Source of the DNA: Molanna angustata
Lineage: Eukaryota; Arthropoda; Insecta; Trichoptera; Molannidae
Length of the DNA: 64,000 nt
Reading direction: 5' to 3'
Assembly (NCBI GenBank): GCA_963576475.1
Contig: OY754970.1
Coordinates: 31,339,780 to 31,403,779 of the forward strand
This document shows, piece after piece, positions 26,450 through 36,812 of this stretch (the first letter of the stretch is position 1; each line of letters opens with the position of its first letter). Below the pieces are notes generated by a model. The model saw only the letters and a program-made list of their open reading frames with translations, was not told the origin of the DNA and did not search any database. The translations under genes and the position numbers were made by a program.

Positions 26450-27240
26450 GGGGGTACCTATTTGAAGATGACATAGTTGGTTTTTTTATGTTGAACATTA
26501 TGTAAATCACTGTGTACCATACCATAAATAAATCAGCAGTCTTTATTATTTGTCACTATCCATTACGTTTATCTATGAACTCATTATTAACGAAGAATCT
26601 ATTTCGCAGAGGCCTGAACCAGCTTGTGTATAAAAATACGTCTACACGTATTCTTATATTTCCTTGAATGTTGTATTATTTGTTAATCAAGAATCCACAG
26701 CAGCTTAGATATTTCCGTGAGAGACGTTTTAATAAGATATCGTCTTTCAAATTTGTAGGTAATAATAAGTCATTTATTTACCATAACGCTCGTTTATGTA
26801 AATCAGGCTGTTATCCGGGATTTATTGAGGGATAATGATTTAGGGATAATTGGGTTTCCGTGCGGATCACAGATTTCTTTCTTATCGACACACTACCTTC
26901 CTTAATTCTAAAAGGATACACCTTATTGAGGTGATTCAATTCCATCCTTAATTACTATTAATCAATTTAGATATCGACTTGGTATATTTTGAATAATAAC
27001 AACACATCATGTTGAGATTTTTCTGTAGATTGAAAATAAACTAATTATTATAAGCTCCCGTTGGAGTTATTTGTTAAAAAATAGGTTTCAGAAATTTTAT
27101 TACCTTGTTGAGATATTTAGCATCAAATGTAGCTAAAAATATACAAATCAAAGTCTTTGTTAAAAACCATCAGCACTACAGGGATATCTGGTAGTGCGCA
27201 GTTGAGCAATAGCCTTTTTGTTATCCATTGTTGTTCAAAT
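26450..27240. other. AT-rich intergenic DNA, nothing recognised
   Basis: No coding or repeat signal was identified. Confidence 0.4.
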
Positions 27241-27639
27241 TTTTTTTTTGTTTTTATGGCAACAAATAAACAGTTTATTTATTTATTTAAATTGTGAATT
27301 GCTATAGGAATATTGTCATAAAATTGATTATTGTAAACTGATTATTTGTTTACTTATTTTATTTCAGATAACTAAAATTAATTGTGTGATTACATAAATA
27401 TGGTGCTATTAAAATTAGTTCAAGCCAATAATGTTTTCTTATAATAAAAAAGAATGAAATATTTAAACAAATATGCTGAGCTGTAGGTTAAAGAAAAACA
27501 ATAATAAGAAAAAAAAACGATTGATAAAAAATAACAATACATAATGAGAACAAAATGAGGAAAACGAGGGATTATTAGTGTGAAGGAAGGAGCTTGTTTG
27601 AGCAGAGGAAAGTTAGGGAACTGGGTTGAAAAATGTCTT

Positions 27640-28390
27640 TATTTGTTTACGGTAATTTTCTAAGGAGTCATAGAAAATGTCTGTGTGTTTAAATTTTAAA
27701 TTATTGTCATGTTGAATTCTGTAAATAGACGACTGATATCTGTAATTAGTATGGCAAGTAGGTAGATGAAATAATTTTTTCGAACAAGTGTGCCTGTTTG
27801 GTATGTGAAGTAATATAGTTTTAAGTAACTTAACACTTAAAGTAGGTTCTTCTGTCTTGTGATGTGTTTATTTTGAAGAATTCCGTAGAAAATTTGTAAT
27901 TTGTATGTTCTAGGAATAGTCGTCTCTCTAAGTATTTGTAAAAAAATTCTGGATGTATTCGATAGGGTTGCTGTGGATTTTATAATGCGGATTCCATATT
28001 GGTGTACAAAATTTTAGATGAGGGCGTATATATTATATATATGAAGGTACAGTATTTTAAAGTGTTCATGTTGAATTGTTTACCGGTGCGGATGATAAAG
28101 CCCAGCATCCGGTAAGGTTTGGAGGTTATTGATTCAATGTGTTTGTAATACATTAATTTTGAATCTAATATTAGGTACTCCCAAATTCCTTATGCTATCG
28201 ACTTTTTTAATGCCAAACAGAAAAAAGTAAAAAGAGCGCACATGTAAACGTTGATGTCTAATTTATTATCACAACAATATGTACTTGACTCTATTGATAT
28301 AATTTTGCAAATCAATACAGTTGTTTATGTTGTTAATTTTTGTGTAAATTTTCATATCGTCAGCGAACCCGATTACTTTATGCACACTTT
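27640..28390 (-). mobile_element. Degraded LINE reverse transcriptase (Jockey/CR1-like)
   Basis: Reading the minus strand through several stops and shifts gives KVIGFADDMKIYTKINNINN then CIDLQN, followed by LDSKLMYYKHIESITSKPYR, MLGFIIR, and later FFYKYLERRLFLEHTNYKFS. This matches the ADD catalytic motif, the thumb, and the C-terminal region of insect non-LTR elements. It is heavily decayed, so an old insertion. Confidence 0.6.
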
Positions 28391-28569
28391 TTTTCTTCCT
28401 ATATAATATTATATTGTTTTATGCCTTGCACAGACTGACTTTATATTATCAACTAGTTGACCAAAACGGTCAACGACGTTCACTCTACGAGTGTTGATAT
28501 GGAAAGAAACGCCTGAATGGCTGCAATTATTATAGTTAGTGAAACAAAAAAAAAATATATTTTTGCGAT

Positions 28570-28680
28570 CAGGGGGGCAAGTCTGGTCCAACCGGCGAAA
28601 TCAAAACCCTCACGATTACCCATATCCTGGATATAATTATTATATGGAGTTATATAATATCTTTAGATGTCATAGAACTT
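28570..28680. mobile_element. Foldback MITE, one arm (CAGGGGGG family)
   Basis: Starts CAGGGGGGCAAGTCTGGTCC and matches 17552-17660, then stops at the centre (GATGTCATAGAACTT), where AATATGGTTATTTATTTATT begins. The second arm is lost. Confidence 0.75.
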
Positions 28681-28689
28681 AATATGGTT

Positions 28690-28815
28690 ATTTATTTATT
28701 TAACTTTTATCACACCATAGCTTATTTATAATGACAACAATAAGTAGATTACTGCTGCCCAACTAGGAAATCCTGTTCAAGGGCTAGCAGTTTACAATTT
28801 TTATTGACAATTATA
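28690..28815 (-). repeat. SINE-like fragment (family G)
   Basis: TTATTTATTTATTTAAC tail followed by CAATAAGTAGATTACTGCTG and CTAGGAAATCCTGTTC. A reversed relative is at 45045-45130, with a fragment at 44795-44830. Probably a poly-A-tailed retroposon. Confidence 0.5.
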
Positions 28816-29034
28816 TGTAATTATGAACCAGGTGATTGTTCCCGTTTCACACTAAATAGGTACACAATCTAAACTTTCTGCACTCACAATCATTACCTCA
28901 ACAAGCATATGGACTCACACAAAACAGATCAACCAGGTCCTTACCAGATAGCTCAAGCTAGTAAAGGTCCTAACAAGGCGAAATAGACCTATCGCACGAA
29001 ATCAAATTCATGTAGAATGCAAAAGTGGTTTACT

Positions 29035-29720
29035 TTTAATTATAGGCATAATTTATGTACGGCGTGTTTATTCTACTTTATCGATTAGAGACTTAAGTAC
29101 TCATTCGATATTTTTCATTTTTGCACAATTGTATATCTAATACTCGTTTAGACCTTATTACATTTTGAAGGATGTCTGATTAATGCTTCTCAACTTTTTT
29201 GACTGTCAAATATTTCAAAGCGATTCCAAGCTCAGGAAATTTAAAATTTGATATTATATATATTTACAAATTGCTAAAAAGACACATCAATTTTATAAAA
29301 TGGTATTGAAGAAATATCAAGTTTTTATAATAAAATATTTAAATAAAAATATAATTAAACAAACTCATTCCATAAAATTCTGAAAATTTTCCATACAAAA
29401 TTGTAGTACGGAACAACTTTGAATATACTGTCTGAAGGTAATATTTTAACATTATTAATGTGAAATTTGCTTTGTTTATGTTAAATTATTATTTTATTTT
29501 ATTCTTATTAAATCATTTTCCATATCATATATGAATATTAGAAAAATGTTTTACTTTCGTAAAATATCTAGTTTTCATAATGAAATCAAAAATAATTGAA
29601 CAAACTCACTTGATAAAAATGCTGAAAAATTTCCATACAAAATTTGAATATTTTGTGGAGTGATTTGGTGGTGAGGGGTATATGCTTGGCCATAACCAAC
29701 TCGTATTCTACTGTTATGAA
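29035..29720 (+). repeat. Repeat family H2, copy with internal duplication
   Basis: Begins near TACGGCGTGTTTATTCTACT, contains TAATGCTTCTCAACTTTTTT and the CAAACTCATTCCATAAAATT/CAAACTCACTTGATAAAAAT pair, and ends GCTTGGCCATAACCAACTCG. The central AAATATTT...GAAATTTCC-type segment occurs twice. The terminal order matches 52140-52652. Confidence 0.55.
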
Positions 29721-29759
29721 AATAAACTTTTTGTTAATATTAAAACTTACACGAATTTC

Positions 29760-30400
29760 TAGTGTAGGATTGGTCTGCCCCCCAGTAAAGGCGGGGGTGG
29801 GCGGCCGACGCTGTTGCGCCCTCGTCAATTCTGTACTTAGAGAAGAGCAGGACGAACGCCTTTAGTCTCGCTCGGCAGTGACTCGTCAACTGTGGCGAAT
29901 GTTGTTGTGTGGTTCGGGCACACCGCCGGCGCAGACGTCGGGTCAGACATCCTGTGTTGACAACTAGACGTCATATCTGACAGGTGATGATTGCGTCGGA
30001 TGCCCCCGGTGTTAGCCCGCGGAACCTTCGGACGCCAACACGAGGACCGAGGGGTCGGGGTACAAGCCCCTCCGACTTGAAACGGAGTGTACTTAGCGGC
30101 CGATTTCGAGACCAATCGGAGGCCCTGACGTGTGTGGTTGGATTCTCGGGGGCAGTGGTTGAACCCGATGGATGGTGGATATTTTGTGTTTGTCCGATGT
30201 TGCGGCTGCGTCCGGTGGTGAACAGGGCCAATGAGCTCTATAGCGTCGCCGGCGTGGAAGTGGATCGCGATCTCCCTCGATGCACCAAACACTCGATCTT
30301 TCCACTTAACTCTATCGTCTGCCAGTCTCTTCATCTCTTTGTAACCGCTATGTACAGCGCACGTCACCGATTATCTGGTCTATAGGTATAGTTGTTTCTG
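29760..30400 (-). mobile_element. GC-rich retroelement-like island
   Basis: About 640 bp of markedly GC-rich sequence in AT-rich surroundings, with overlapping open frames on both strands. The minus-strand frame (30367-29837, 176 aa) begins HSGYKEMKRLADDRVKWKDR VFGAS, reminiscent of LINE C-termini (L..DR..W+..V). The rest is a proline/arginine-rich stretch that looks like a translated GC-rich 3' region. Assignment to a LINE is tentative; a CpG-island-like regulatory region is the alternative. Confidence 0.35.
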
Positions 30401-30715
30401 GGGCGACCTCTACAGTTACCCCCATCAATCATTCCTTCGACGATGGTAAAAAGCAGTATAAAATTAAATGTATAAAATTCATATAATTAGTTTTCACAAA
30501 CATTTTCAACCGAATTAAGGTGTGGCGGGTGTACATTGAGTACAAGTCCTTATCGGGTGATTTTAAATCTCATTTTCATAAAAATTCTTACAAGATACCA
30601 CGTGGTTTTATGTAGGTTGGGATTAAAGTTTCCAAATCGAATATTCGGTATTTGAATTTTTCGTCCAATATTCGTATAATATTCGAATATTGTTGTAATA
30701 ATAACAGTACTTACA

Positions 30716-31075
30716 TTTTTTTTTCAAAAGTGTAGACAGAGAGAACTTAACACCATATTTTTTTCATAAGTGTAGACAGAGAGAACTTAACACCATATTT
30801 TTTTCATAAGTGTAGACAGAGAGAACTTAACACCATATTTTTTTCATATGTGTAGACAGAGAGAACTTAACACCATATTTTTTTTCATAAGTGTAGACAG
30901 AGAGAACTTAACAACATATTTTTTTCATAAGTGTAGACAGAGAGAACTTAACACCATATTTTTTCATAAATGTAGACAGAGAGAACTTAACACCATTTAT
31001 TTCATAAGTGTAGACAGAGAGAACTTAACACCATATTTTTCATAAGTGTAGACAGAGAGAACTTAACACCATATT
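30716..31075. repeat. Minisatellite 1 (about 40-bp unit, 9 copies)
   Basis: Unit: GTGTAGACAGAGAGAACTTA followed by ACACCATATTTTTTTCATAA. Units vary mainly in T-run length (39-42 bp). The unit resembles the SINE segment GGTAGGCAGAGAGAACCGAA/CGCCACATTTTTCT at 49020-49060. Confidence 0.9.
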
Positions 31076-31097
31076 TTTCTATCTTGATATACATTAA

Positions 31098-31615
31098 TTT
31101 TTTATCTACCCCATCATATGGATTGAGTGGCACGCCGGAAAACACGAATATTAATATTTTTATCTACCCCATTATATGGATTGAGTGGCACGCCGGAAAA
31201 CACGAATATTAATATTTTTATCTACCCCATAATATGGATTGAGTGGCACGCCGGAAAACACGAATATTAATATTTTTATCTACCCCATTATATGGATTGA
31301 GTGGCACGCCGGAAAATACGAATATTAATATTTTTATCTACCCCATCATATGGATTGAGTGGCACGCCGGAAAACACGAATATTAATATTTTTATCTACC
31401 CCATCATATGGATTGAGTGGCACGCCGGAAAACACGAATATTAATATTTTTATCTACCCCATCATATGGATTGAGTGGCACGCCGGAAAACACGAATATT
31501 AATATTTTTATCTACCCCATCATATGGATTGAGTGGCTCGCCGGAAAACACGAATATTAATATTTTTATCTACCCCATCATATGGATTGAGTGGCACGCC
31601 GGAAAACACGAATAT
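31098..31615. repeat. Minisatellite 2 (58-bp unit, 9 copies)
   Basis: Unit: TTTTTATCTACCCCATCATA then TGGATTGAGTGGCACGCCGG and AAAACACGAATATTAATA. Copies are nearly identical (CATTATA, CATAATA and one CTCGCC variant). It starts 25 bp after minisatellite 1. Confidence 0.95.
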
Positions 31616-31876
31616 TTTTATTTTTTTTATTTTATTTGAAAAAATGGGCAACGTACAATAATATTTTTTTAAATAAATATAATAAATAAAAATAGCAACA
31701 TAAGTAATTGTAACTTAATCAGCCCACCTTTGATTTCATGGTGCATTGTACTCACTACTGGTAATAAAAAAAAATATATTATTCCTGTCTAACGTGGCTC
31801 CTGAAAAGAGTCCTGGACATACAGAATATGTCCACGGACCTGATCTTTTCCAAATTATTATACGTGGTAAGGCATA
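31616..31876 (-). mobile_element. Retroposon family F
   Basis: Poly-T-like start, GAAAAAATGGGCAACGTACA, ACTCACTACTGGTAATAAAA, CGTGGCTCCTGAAAAGAGTC, ACAGAATATGTCCACGGACC. A second copy is at 38388-38632. Reverse-oriented, A-tailed, non-coding. Confidence 0.65.
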
Positions 31877-32395
31877 TTAATATTTTTTGGATTTATTAAA
31901 CGTATGATGTATATAAATATTTTAAGTGGATAGTTACATTTTATTTTTTATATTTTGATAGACTTTAAGCATGTGTGACAACAGCTATGATTCCTGAGAT
32001 GATGAAGTCCAAACTGTCAATCGATCTCTTTGTCGGTCTTTCTGGTAAATGGCGTCCAGAACGAATTTCATTGGCTGCTGTATAAACAAGTTTGTGACAG
32101 TTAATTCTGGCTTCGTGGTCTCTCCAATATCTTCTTTAAGATCTTCTCAACCTGACAGGAACCTCGTTATCGCAGGCTCCTCGTTTTCTCGATCTCGGAG
32201 AAATTTTCAAGTAATAAATTGTACCATGGATAATTTACTCCTTTCAAATAGTCGATAATCTCTTTGATTTTAAGTTTAAGCAAACAAACATACAGTCACT
32301 AAGCAAATATTATAACAAATACTAATTTTTAATGCATGTGTTTCTTACCGATTCGAATAAGTAACTAATTATTTTTTTTGTACTTACCTAATATA
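31877..32395. other. Intergenic DNA, nothing recognised
   Basis: 32049-32258 is open on the plus strand (MASRTNFIGCCINKFVTVNS start), but neither strand gives a recognisable domain. Confidence 0.35.
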
Positions 32396-32399
32396 AACG

Positions 32400-32510
32400 A
32401 ATATTGAATGTGGACGAAGCGAGGGATGCGTGCCAGGATAGAAAAATGTGGCGTTCGGTTCTCTCTGCCTACCCCGCAAGGGACATGGCGTGATGGTATG
32501 TATGTAATGC
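32400..32510 (-). mobile_element. SINE fragment (GTAGGCAGAGAG family)
   Basis: Reverse complement of the segment at 48985-49090: GAAGCGAGGGATGCGTGCCA, AATGTGGCGTTCGGTTCTCT, CTGCCTACCCCGCAAGGGAC. It ends GTGATGGTATGTATGTAA. Confidence 0.7.
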
Positions 32511-32594
32511 ACAATAATGGGCTAAATGCCATCAGAAAATTCCTTCTTACAAACCAGATTATAAAGTACATGTAACAAAATTATATTTGTATGA

Positions 32595-32720
32595 CATCTC
32601 AATAGAGGCGAAGTTGGGATATTGTAGACGAACCAGGAACTCGAGGTATCTACAGGGCTTGCGCAACGTTCACCAATTATGTCTTCTTATTGAGTTCCCT
32701 TTTCGATGCAATTTTTGGAA
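32595..32720 (-). repeat. Family E MITE fragment
   Basis: A reverse-oriented fragment (AATAGAGGCGAAGTTGGGAT, CTACAGGGCTTGCGCAACGT) matching family E up to the ATTGAGTTCCC region. Confidence 0.55.
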
Positions 32721-33139
32721 GTTCTATATATTTGAATAGTGTGTAACATTTTACCTGAAAATAATGCATTATTACTATTGCCATCTATGGAGTAACGGAG
32801 AAACCTTTTTGTAACGCAATCTATAGAGAAATTGAGAAATTAATTTTTATTTGTAAACAATGAAAGCAACAGTCCTTATAAATGAGGTGACGGTGTCACA
32901 CACAGATGTCACCCCTGAACTGCGCCAGAAATATTACCTATTTCATTTTTGGTTTGTTTACCTACTTGTACCAATGTGTATGTAAATGCAATTAAAAAAG
33001 AATATTCGATTTATATATGTATATCAACAAAAGAATGAAACAAAGGAAATATACATTACACTAAGATACATATTAAAAAAAACACATCACAACAAAAAAA
33101 TAAATATGTATTCTAATAACTTAATAGTTAGTAAAATTG
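32721..33139. other. Intergenic DNA, nothing recognised
   Basis: No coding or repeat signal was identified. Confidence 0.4.
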
Positions 33140-33290
33140 GGTGGTGGCAAAGCGGTTAGCGCGTTGGGTTAGTAATCCAGTGGTCGCGAGTTCGAATCCT
33201 GCCACGACTGATTTCGTTCACCTATAGCACAAGCATTACTGCTTAGTGTAGGGAATGTATTAGGATGTATATGTACTTGTTACAAGTATT
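33140..33290 (+). mobile_element. tRNA-derived SINE, family B
   Basis: AAAGCGGTTAGCGCGTTGGG, B box GTTCGAATCCTGCC, CGATTTCGTTC-like spacer, GGATGTATATGTACTTGTTA. Nearly identical to 16684-16845. Confidence 0.75.
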
Positions 33291-33789
33291 TGAAAAAAAT
33301 TTGCTATATTTCAATTCGTATATTTACCGATCTCGAATATTTGTTAGCACCAGTTGGTACACCTGATATAAAAATATCTTGTACGTGCGCGACGAATTTC
33401 GAGTCGTAAATTTCTTTTCAGGAAATTGGCTATACTTATTTAAGCGAAGATGAAAATAATACGATCTTTAATTTAAGTACCGAGAATCATCATTACATTT
33501 TATTTTATCGTATGATGTGCCACATAAGATAACGGCCCAGAAATAATTTGGCCCTCTCTCGCCCCCAGGGGGATCTACGTGGAGGCCATATTTTGAAACA
33601 TTTTAATATTTATGAATCGTTATTTTTTTAAAACCATGACGTAATTCAGATTTTACGGCATTATGGAAAAATTGTGCGTGCCTTCATGTTTATATTATTT
33701 TTGATTAAGTACTGCAACGTGAAGTATTTTCAAAGCAAATTATAAAAATGTTTATTATTTTATCAATTTATATTGACATGTTAAAATTG

Positions 33790-34240
33790 AGAGATAGACT
33801 TTGGTACAGATGTCTTACATCCTCAGGTCGTCAAAATACATAGGTACGCCAATTATCTTAAAAGTAACGTCTTTGACGCTTACGTTCTCCCGATACTGAC
33901 ACTCTTGTGTGAACAAACAAAATGCTACACAATTTAGCAGTAACACAAAGAGCCTTGGAAAATAGAAAAACTAACATGTGGTTAAGAGAGATAACCAAAA
34001 TAACCGACGTTGTCCAAAAGGTTGCCAAGCAGGAAGGAGCTGGGCAGGGCATGTCGCCGGAACCACAAACTCCAGATCGAATAAGAAAGTGCTTGAATGA
34101 CGACCTAGAACGGAAGTGTTGAAAGGCCTCAAACAAGGTGGTCTGATGATATTATAAGAGTGGCTGGAGGCGGATGGATGCAGTCTTCCAGGTGGAGGTC
34201 TATGTTCATTACTGAACTTAGGAGTGCTGAATAAGAAGAT
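33790..34240 (+). mobile_element. LINE ORF2 C-terminus, frameshifted
   Basis: Frames give SNVFDAYVLPIL, then LHNLAVTQRALENRKTNMWL, TDVVQKVAKQ, and after a shift WAGHVAGTTNSRSNKK and RW+D+IIRVAGGGWMQSS. This is the usual order in insect LINEs (YGAE, RAMER+MLGV, VTDV...K..WAGH.AR, RW.DDI....G..W...A). It has several frameshifts, so it is inactive. Confidence 0.75.
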
Positions 34241-34280
34241 ATTGATATGTAGGTTTCCATTTCATGAACGACAACATACT

Positions 34281-34300
34281 TTTAGGTTAGGTTAGGTTAG
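34281..34300 (+). repeat. Short (TTAGG)n run
   Basis: Three perfect TTAGG units (TTTTAGGTTAGGTTAGGTTA). This is the arthropod telomere repeat, but three units inside a chromosome may be chance. Confidence 0.5.
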
Positions 34301-34996
34301 ATTTTTGCTCTCCTCGTGAACACAACTCGATTAAATAAGAGTCCAATATCCCTTACCTTTCCTGACCTAGTCTATGGGCTGACGTCCTTGAAACGGAGGA
34401 AAGCCTTTCAATATCATATGATTAATTATTCATAATTTTTTGACTGCTAATTCTTGATGGAATTCCATTATCAATTATATAAAATTACTTAAAAATGAGT
34501 TAAAACACAAATTTTTAACTTTTTTCCACTAATTTAAAAAATATTGACCACTGACATAATTGGACATTAACAATTTTTAAATTATTTATTTATTTAATAT
34601 AAAGAGACACCAACAGAACACTGAAAAACACAAACAAAGAAATCATGAAACAAAAACATAGATTCTCTAGTGCTCCAATAACAGGTATCTCCCGCATTCA
34701 AATAATACATGTAACAAAAAAATACAATACACTGCACAATTGAAACGAAAGTTTAAAATACACATATACACATGTATTAATACACATACAAATATATATA
34801 GGTACAAATTATGCATAAATCAAATTTTTAAAATTACGTACACAACTGATTTTTAGTTTACCTATCATTATTGATTTTTATAATATTTATTTTATCTTTA
34901 AATGTTCTAGTTATAACAAAATTAGCAACCTCTTGATTTTTCCAAATATTGGCTTCACCAACTTTTACTAAATAATTTGTTTATTCTTTGTTACAG

Positions 34997-35111
34997 GTTA
35001 TTTTGTGTAAAAGTGGACAGATGGAAATGCTTTACGATTCAGAATGATGGCTGTAAAGCAGAGATCAGAAACCTACAGAGATTGTACACAGTCTCTTCCG
35101 CTGGAGATTCT
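34997..35111 (+). other. Orphan exon-like segment
   Basis: A pyrimidine-rich stretch ending TTTGTTACAG precedes, and an ideal GTAAGT donor (35112-35117) follows, a 115-bp segment with one open frame (FCVKVDRWKCFTIQNDGCKA then EIRNLQRLYTVSSAGDS). The other two frames contain stops. No family is recognised and no partner exons were found. It lies 1.6 kb beyond the 3' end of the SDR gene on the opposite strand. It may be an exon of an unknown gene or noncoding transcript, or a chance arrangement. Confidence 0.3.
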
Positions 35112-35117
35112 GTAAGT

Positions 35118-35955
35118 TTTTTTATATCATTTTTAACAATCAATTCATTTCATAAATACGAATAAACGTTTATTTTTCTACGTAATATATTGATTATAAT
35201 TCTTATATGATATGCTCTTCAACTGCTTTGATAATATTTCACAACGATCTGTCAGTTAATTGTGACGAAAAGGCAACTTTTATATCATGTTTGTAAGATT
35301 TACCAACTTTACAAAAATATCACTTATTCTTTGAATTAATTATAAAACAAGTATTTTACTTTTAAATTTTTCATAACCTGACTTTGTTTTTAACCTCCTT
35401 TCGTGGTCCATATAAATATATAGTTTAATCATACATACATCTATGCCCGGCATGACTATCAAAATCAATAAAAAAAATTAAAATCTAATAATTTACACAT
35501 TTTTCATTATTTTTTTAATAATTATGTGTAATTTTTTTTTTAATCAAATCAATTATAAAACAGTTTTTTATTTCATGTCTAGCGCAAATATTAACGGAGA
35601 TATTTTTTTTATTAAATTTCCTTTGTTGGTTCAATTTGCTTGTAATTATTTTTGTCTGTTTGTAACACTGACTTTTAAACGTTTGCAAAATTGCTTCCAA
35701 GGAAGAGATTATATTGAGCAATTATATTTTAACCAAAAATTTTCATAATGTTTACAGTTAGTCATTATTTTTTTATGAAAAGGGAAGCATTCAAAATATT
35801 TTTTAAAAAATGTGTTCATTAATGGAATTGAAATAATTATAATCACCTTCGCCTACCTTCACTCAATGCGTATAAATGGTGTTATGTACATAGTACAAAA
35901 CTGGAGTTGGAGAAAAATAAATTTAAGGATACGGAGGCTGACTAAATAGAGGATT
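35118..35955. other. AT-rich DNA, nothing recognised
   Basis: No coding or repeat signal was identified; short T- and A-rich runs only. Confidence 0.4.
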
Positions 35956-35959
35956 GCCA

Positions 35960-36155
35960 ACCGCCAAGGCACAGTTGGTAAGCCGTTTCGTTTCTGTGCG
36001 GGCGTCCTGGGTTCGATTCCTAGCAGAGGAGAAATTTATTTAAATTCATTTCTCATGCAAATATTGCTTCTCTGGGCTGGAAACACTGATTAGTTGGAAG
36101 AAATTGCCATACGGCAATAAACACGCCACTTGCGCAGGGTGCAAGGAAGAGTTTT
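35960..36155 (+). mobile_element. tRNA-derived SINE, family A
   Basis: Head GGCACAGTTGGTAAGCCGTT, CTGTGCGGGCGTCC, B box GGGTTCGATTCCTAGC, then CAGAGGAGAAATTTATTTAA, CTCTGGGCTGGAAACACTGA, GCCATACGGCAATAAACACG. The most complete family A copy. It lies about 610 bp past the SDR stop codon. Confidence 0.8.
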
Positions 36156-36764
36156 GTAATTTATTTGTAGGATAAAAATTTTGCTGGGCATACCCAGCTG
36201 AAGGATCCCTTGCATGCCACTGAGTTCAATGTATGTCACTAAGTTTACTCTTTGTAAATTTATTAAAACGTATTTTTTTTCACTTCACTTATTAAGAATC
36301 AGGAAAAAAACACGAATATTTTAGATAAAATTTCTGATTTTTGTTGAAATATAAACAAACCAGCTAAAGAATAATTTAATAAAATAACAAAAATGTAGGC
36401 TAACTGTATCTTTCACCGATCTGACAATATTCTTGTTGATCGAGGGTCAAAAATCCTTAACCCTTACTAAGGTTATTTTCTTTTGAATACCGAAACTCAA
36501 CCCTTTTCTCTTTGTTCCCAATCCTTATCTTACAGGATCTACATATTGAATTCCTGATCACATTGAAGTAGGGACTTTTGAAAATTTAATAAATTAAACC
36601 ATTTCAGACGTTCGTGTAATTATATCATTAGTTATATATAAGATAAACACTTTACGTACATTAAATCAATGTTAATTTAAATATTAGAAAACTAAATAAT
36701 AATCATGTTTTTTTCTATTTAAGAAATACTGGAATATATTATTTTAAATGCACGTTTAAGGATC

Positions 36765-36812
36765 TCATTCACATAGTCTTTGTCCTATTGGTTGAATCGT
36801 CAGCTCATGAAC
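36765..36812 (-). CDS. SDR terminal exon E
   Basis: After a TATGTTTTCAG acceptor at 36813, phase 0, it reads VHELTIQPIGQRLCE and then TGA (36765-36767). This matches the short last strand (VQVHEL-I-P-G) seen at the C-terminus of insect members of the family, which makes this small exon convincing despite its length. Confidence 0.87.
   Translation of the reverse strand, partial: VHELTIQPIGQRLCE

Noticed and set aside
29984..30385. 133-codon plus-strand frame in the GC-rich island
   Set aside because: GC-rich DNA lacks stops by chance; no domain, and the minus strand gives a more LINE-like start.
30716..31615. CRISPR-like repeat array
   Set aside because: Units are contiguous without unique spacers, and the genome is an insect's; these are minisatellites.
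34281..34300. Interstitial telomere (TTAGG) array
   Set aside because: Only three units, too short to claim a telomeric origin.
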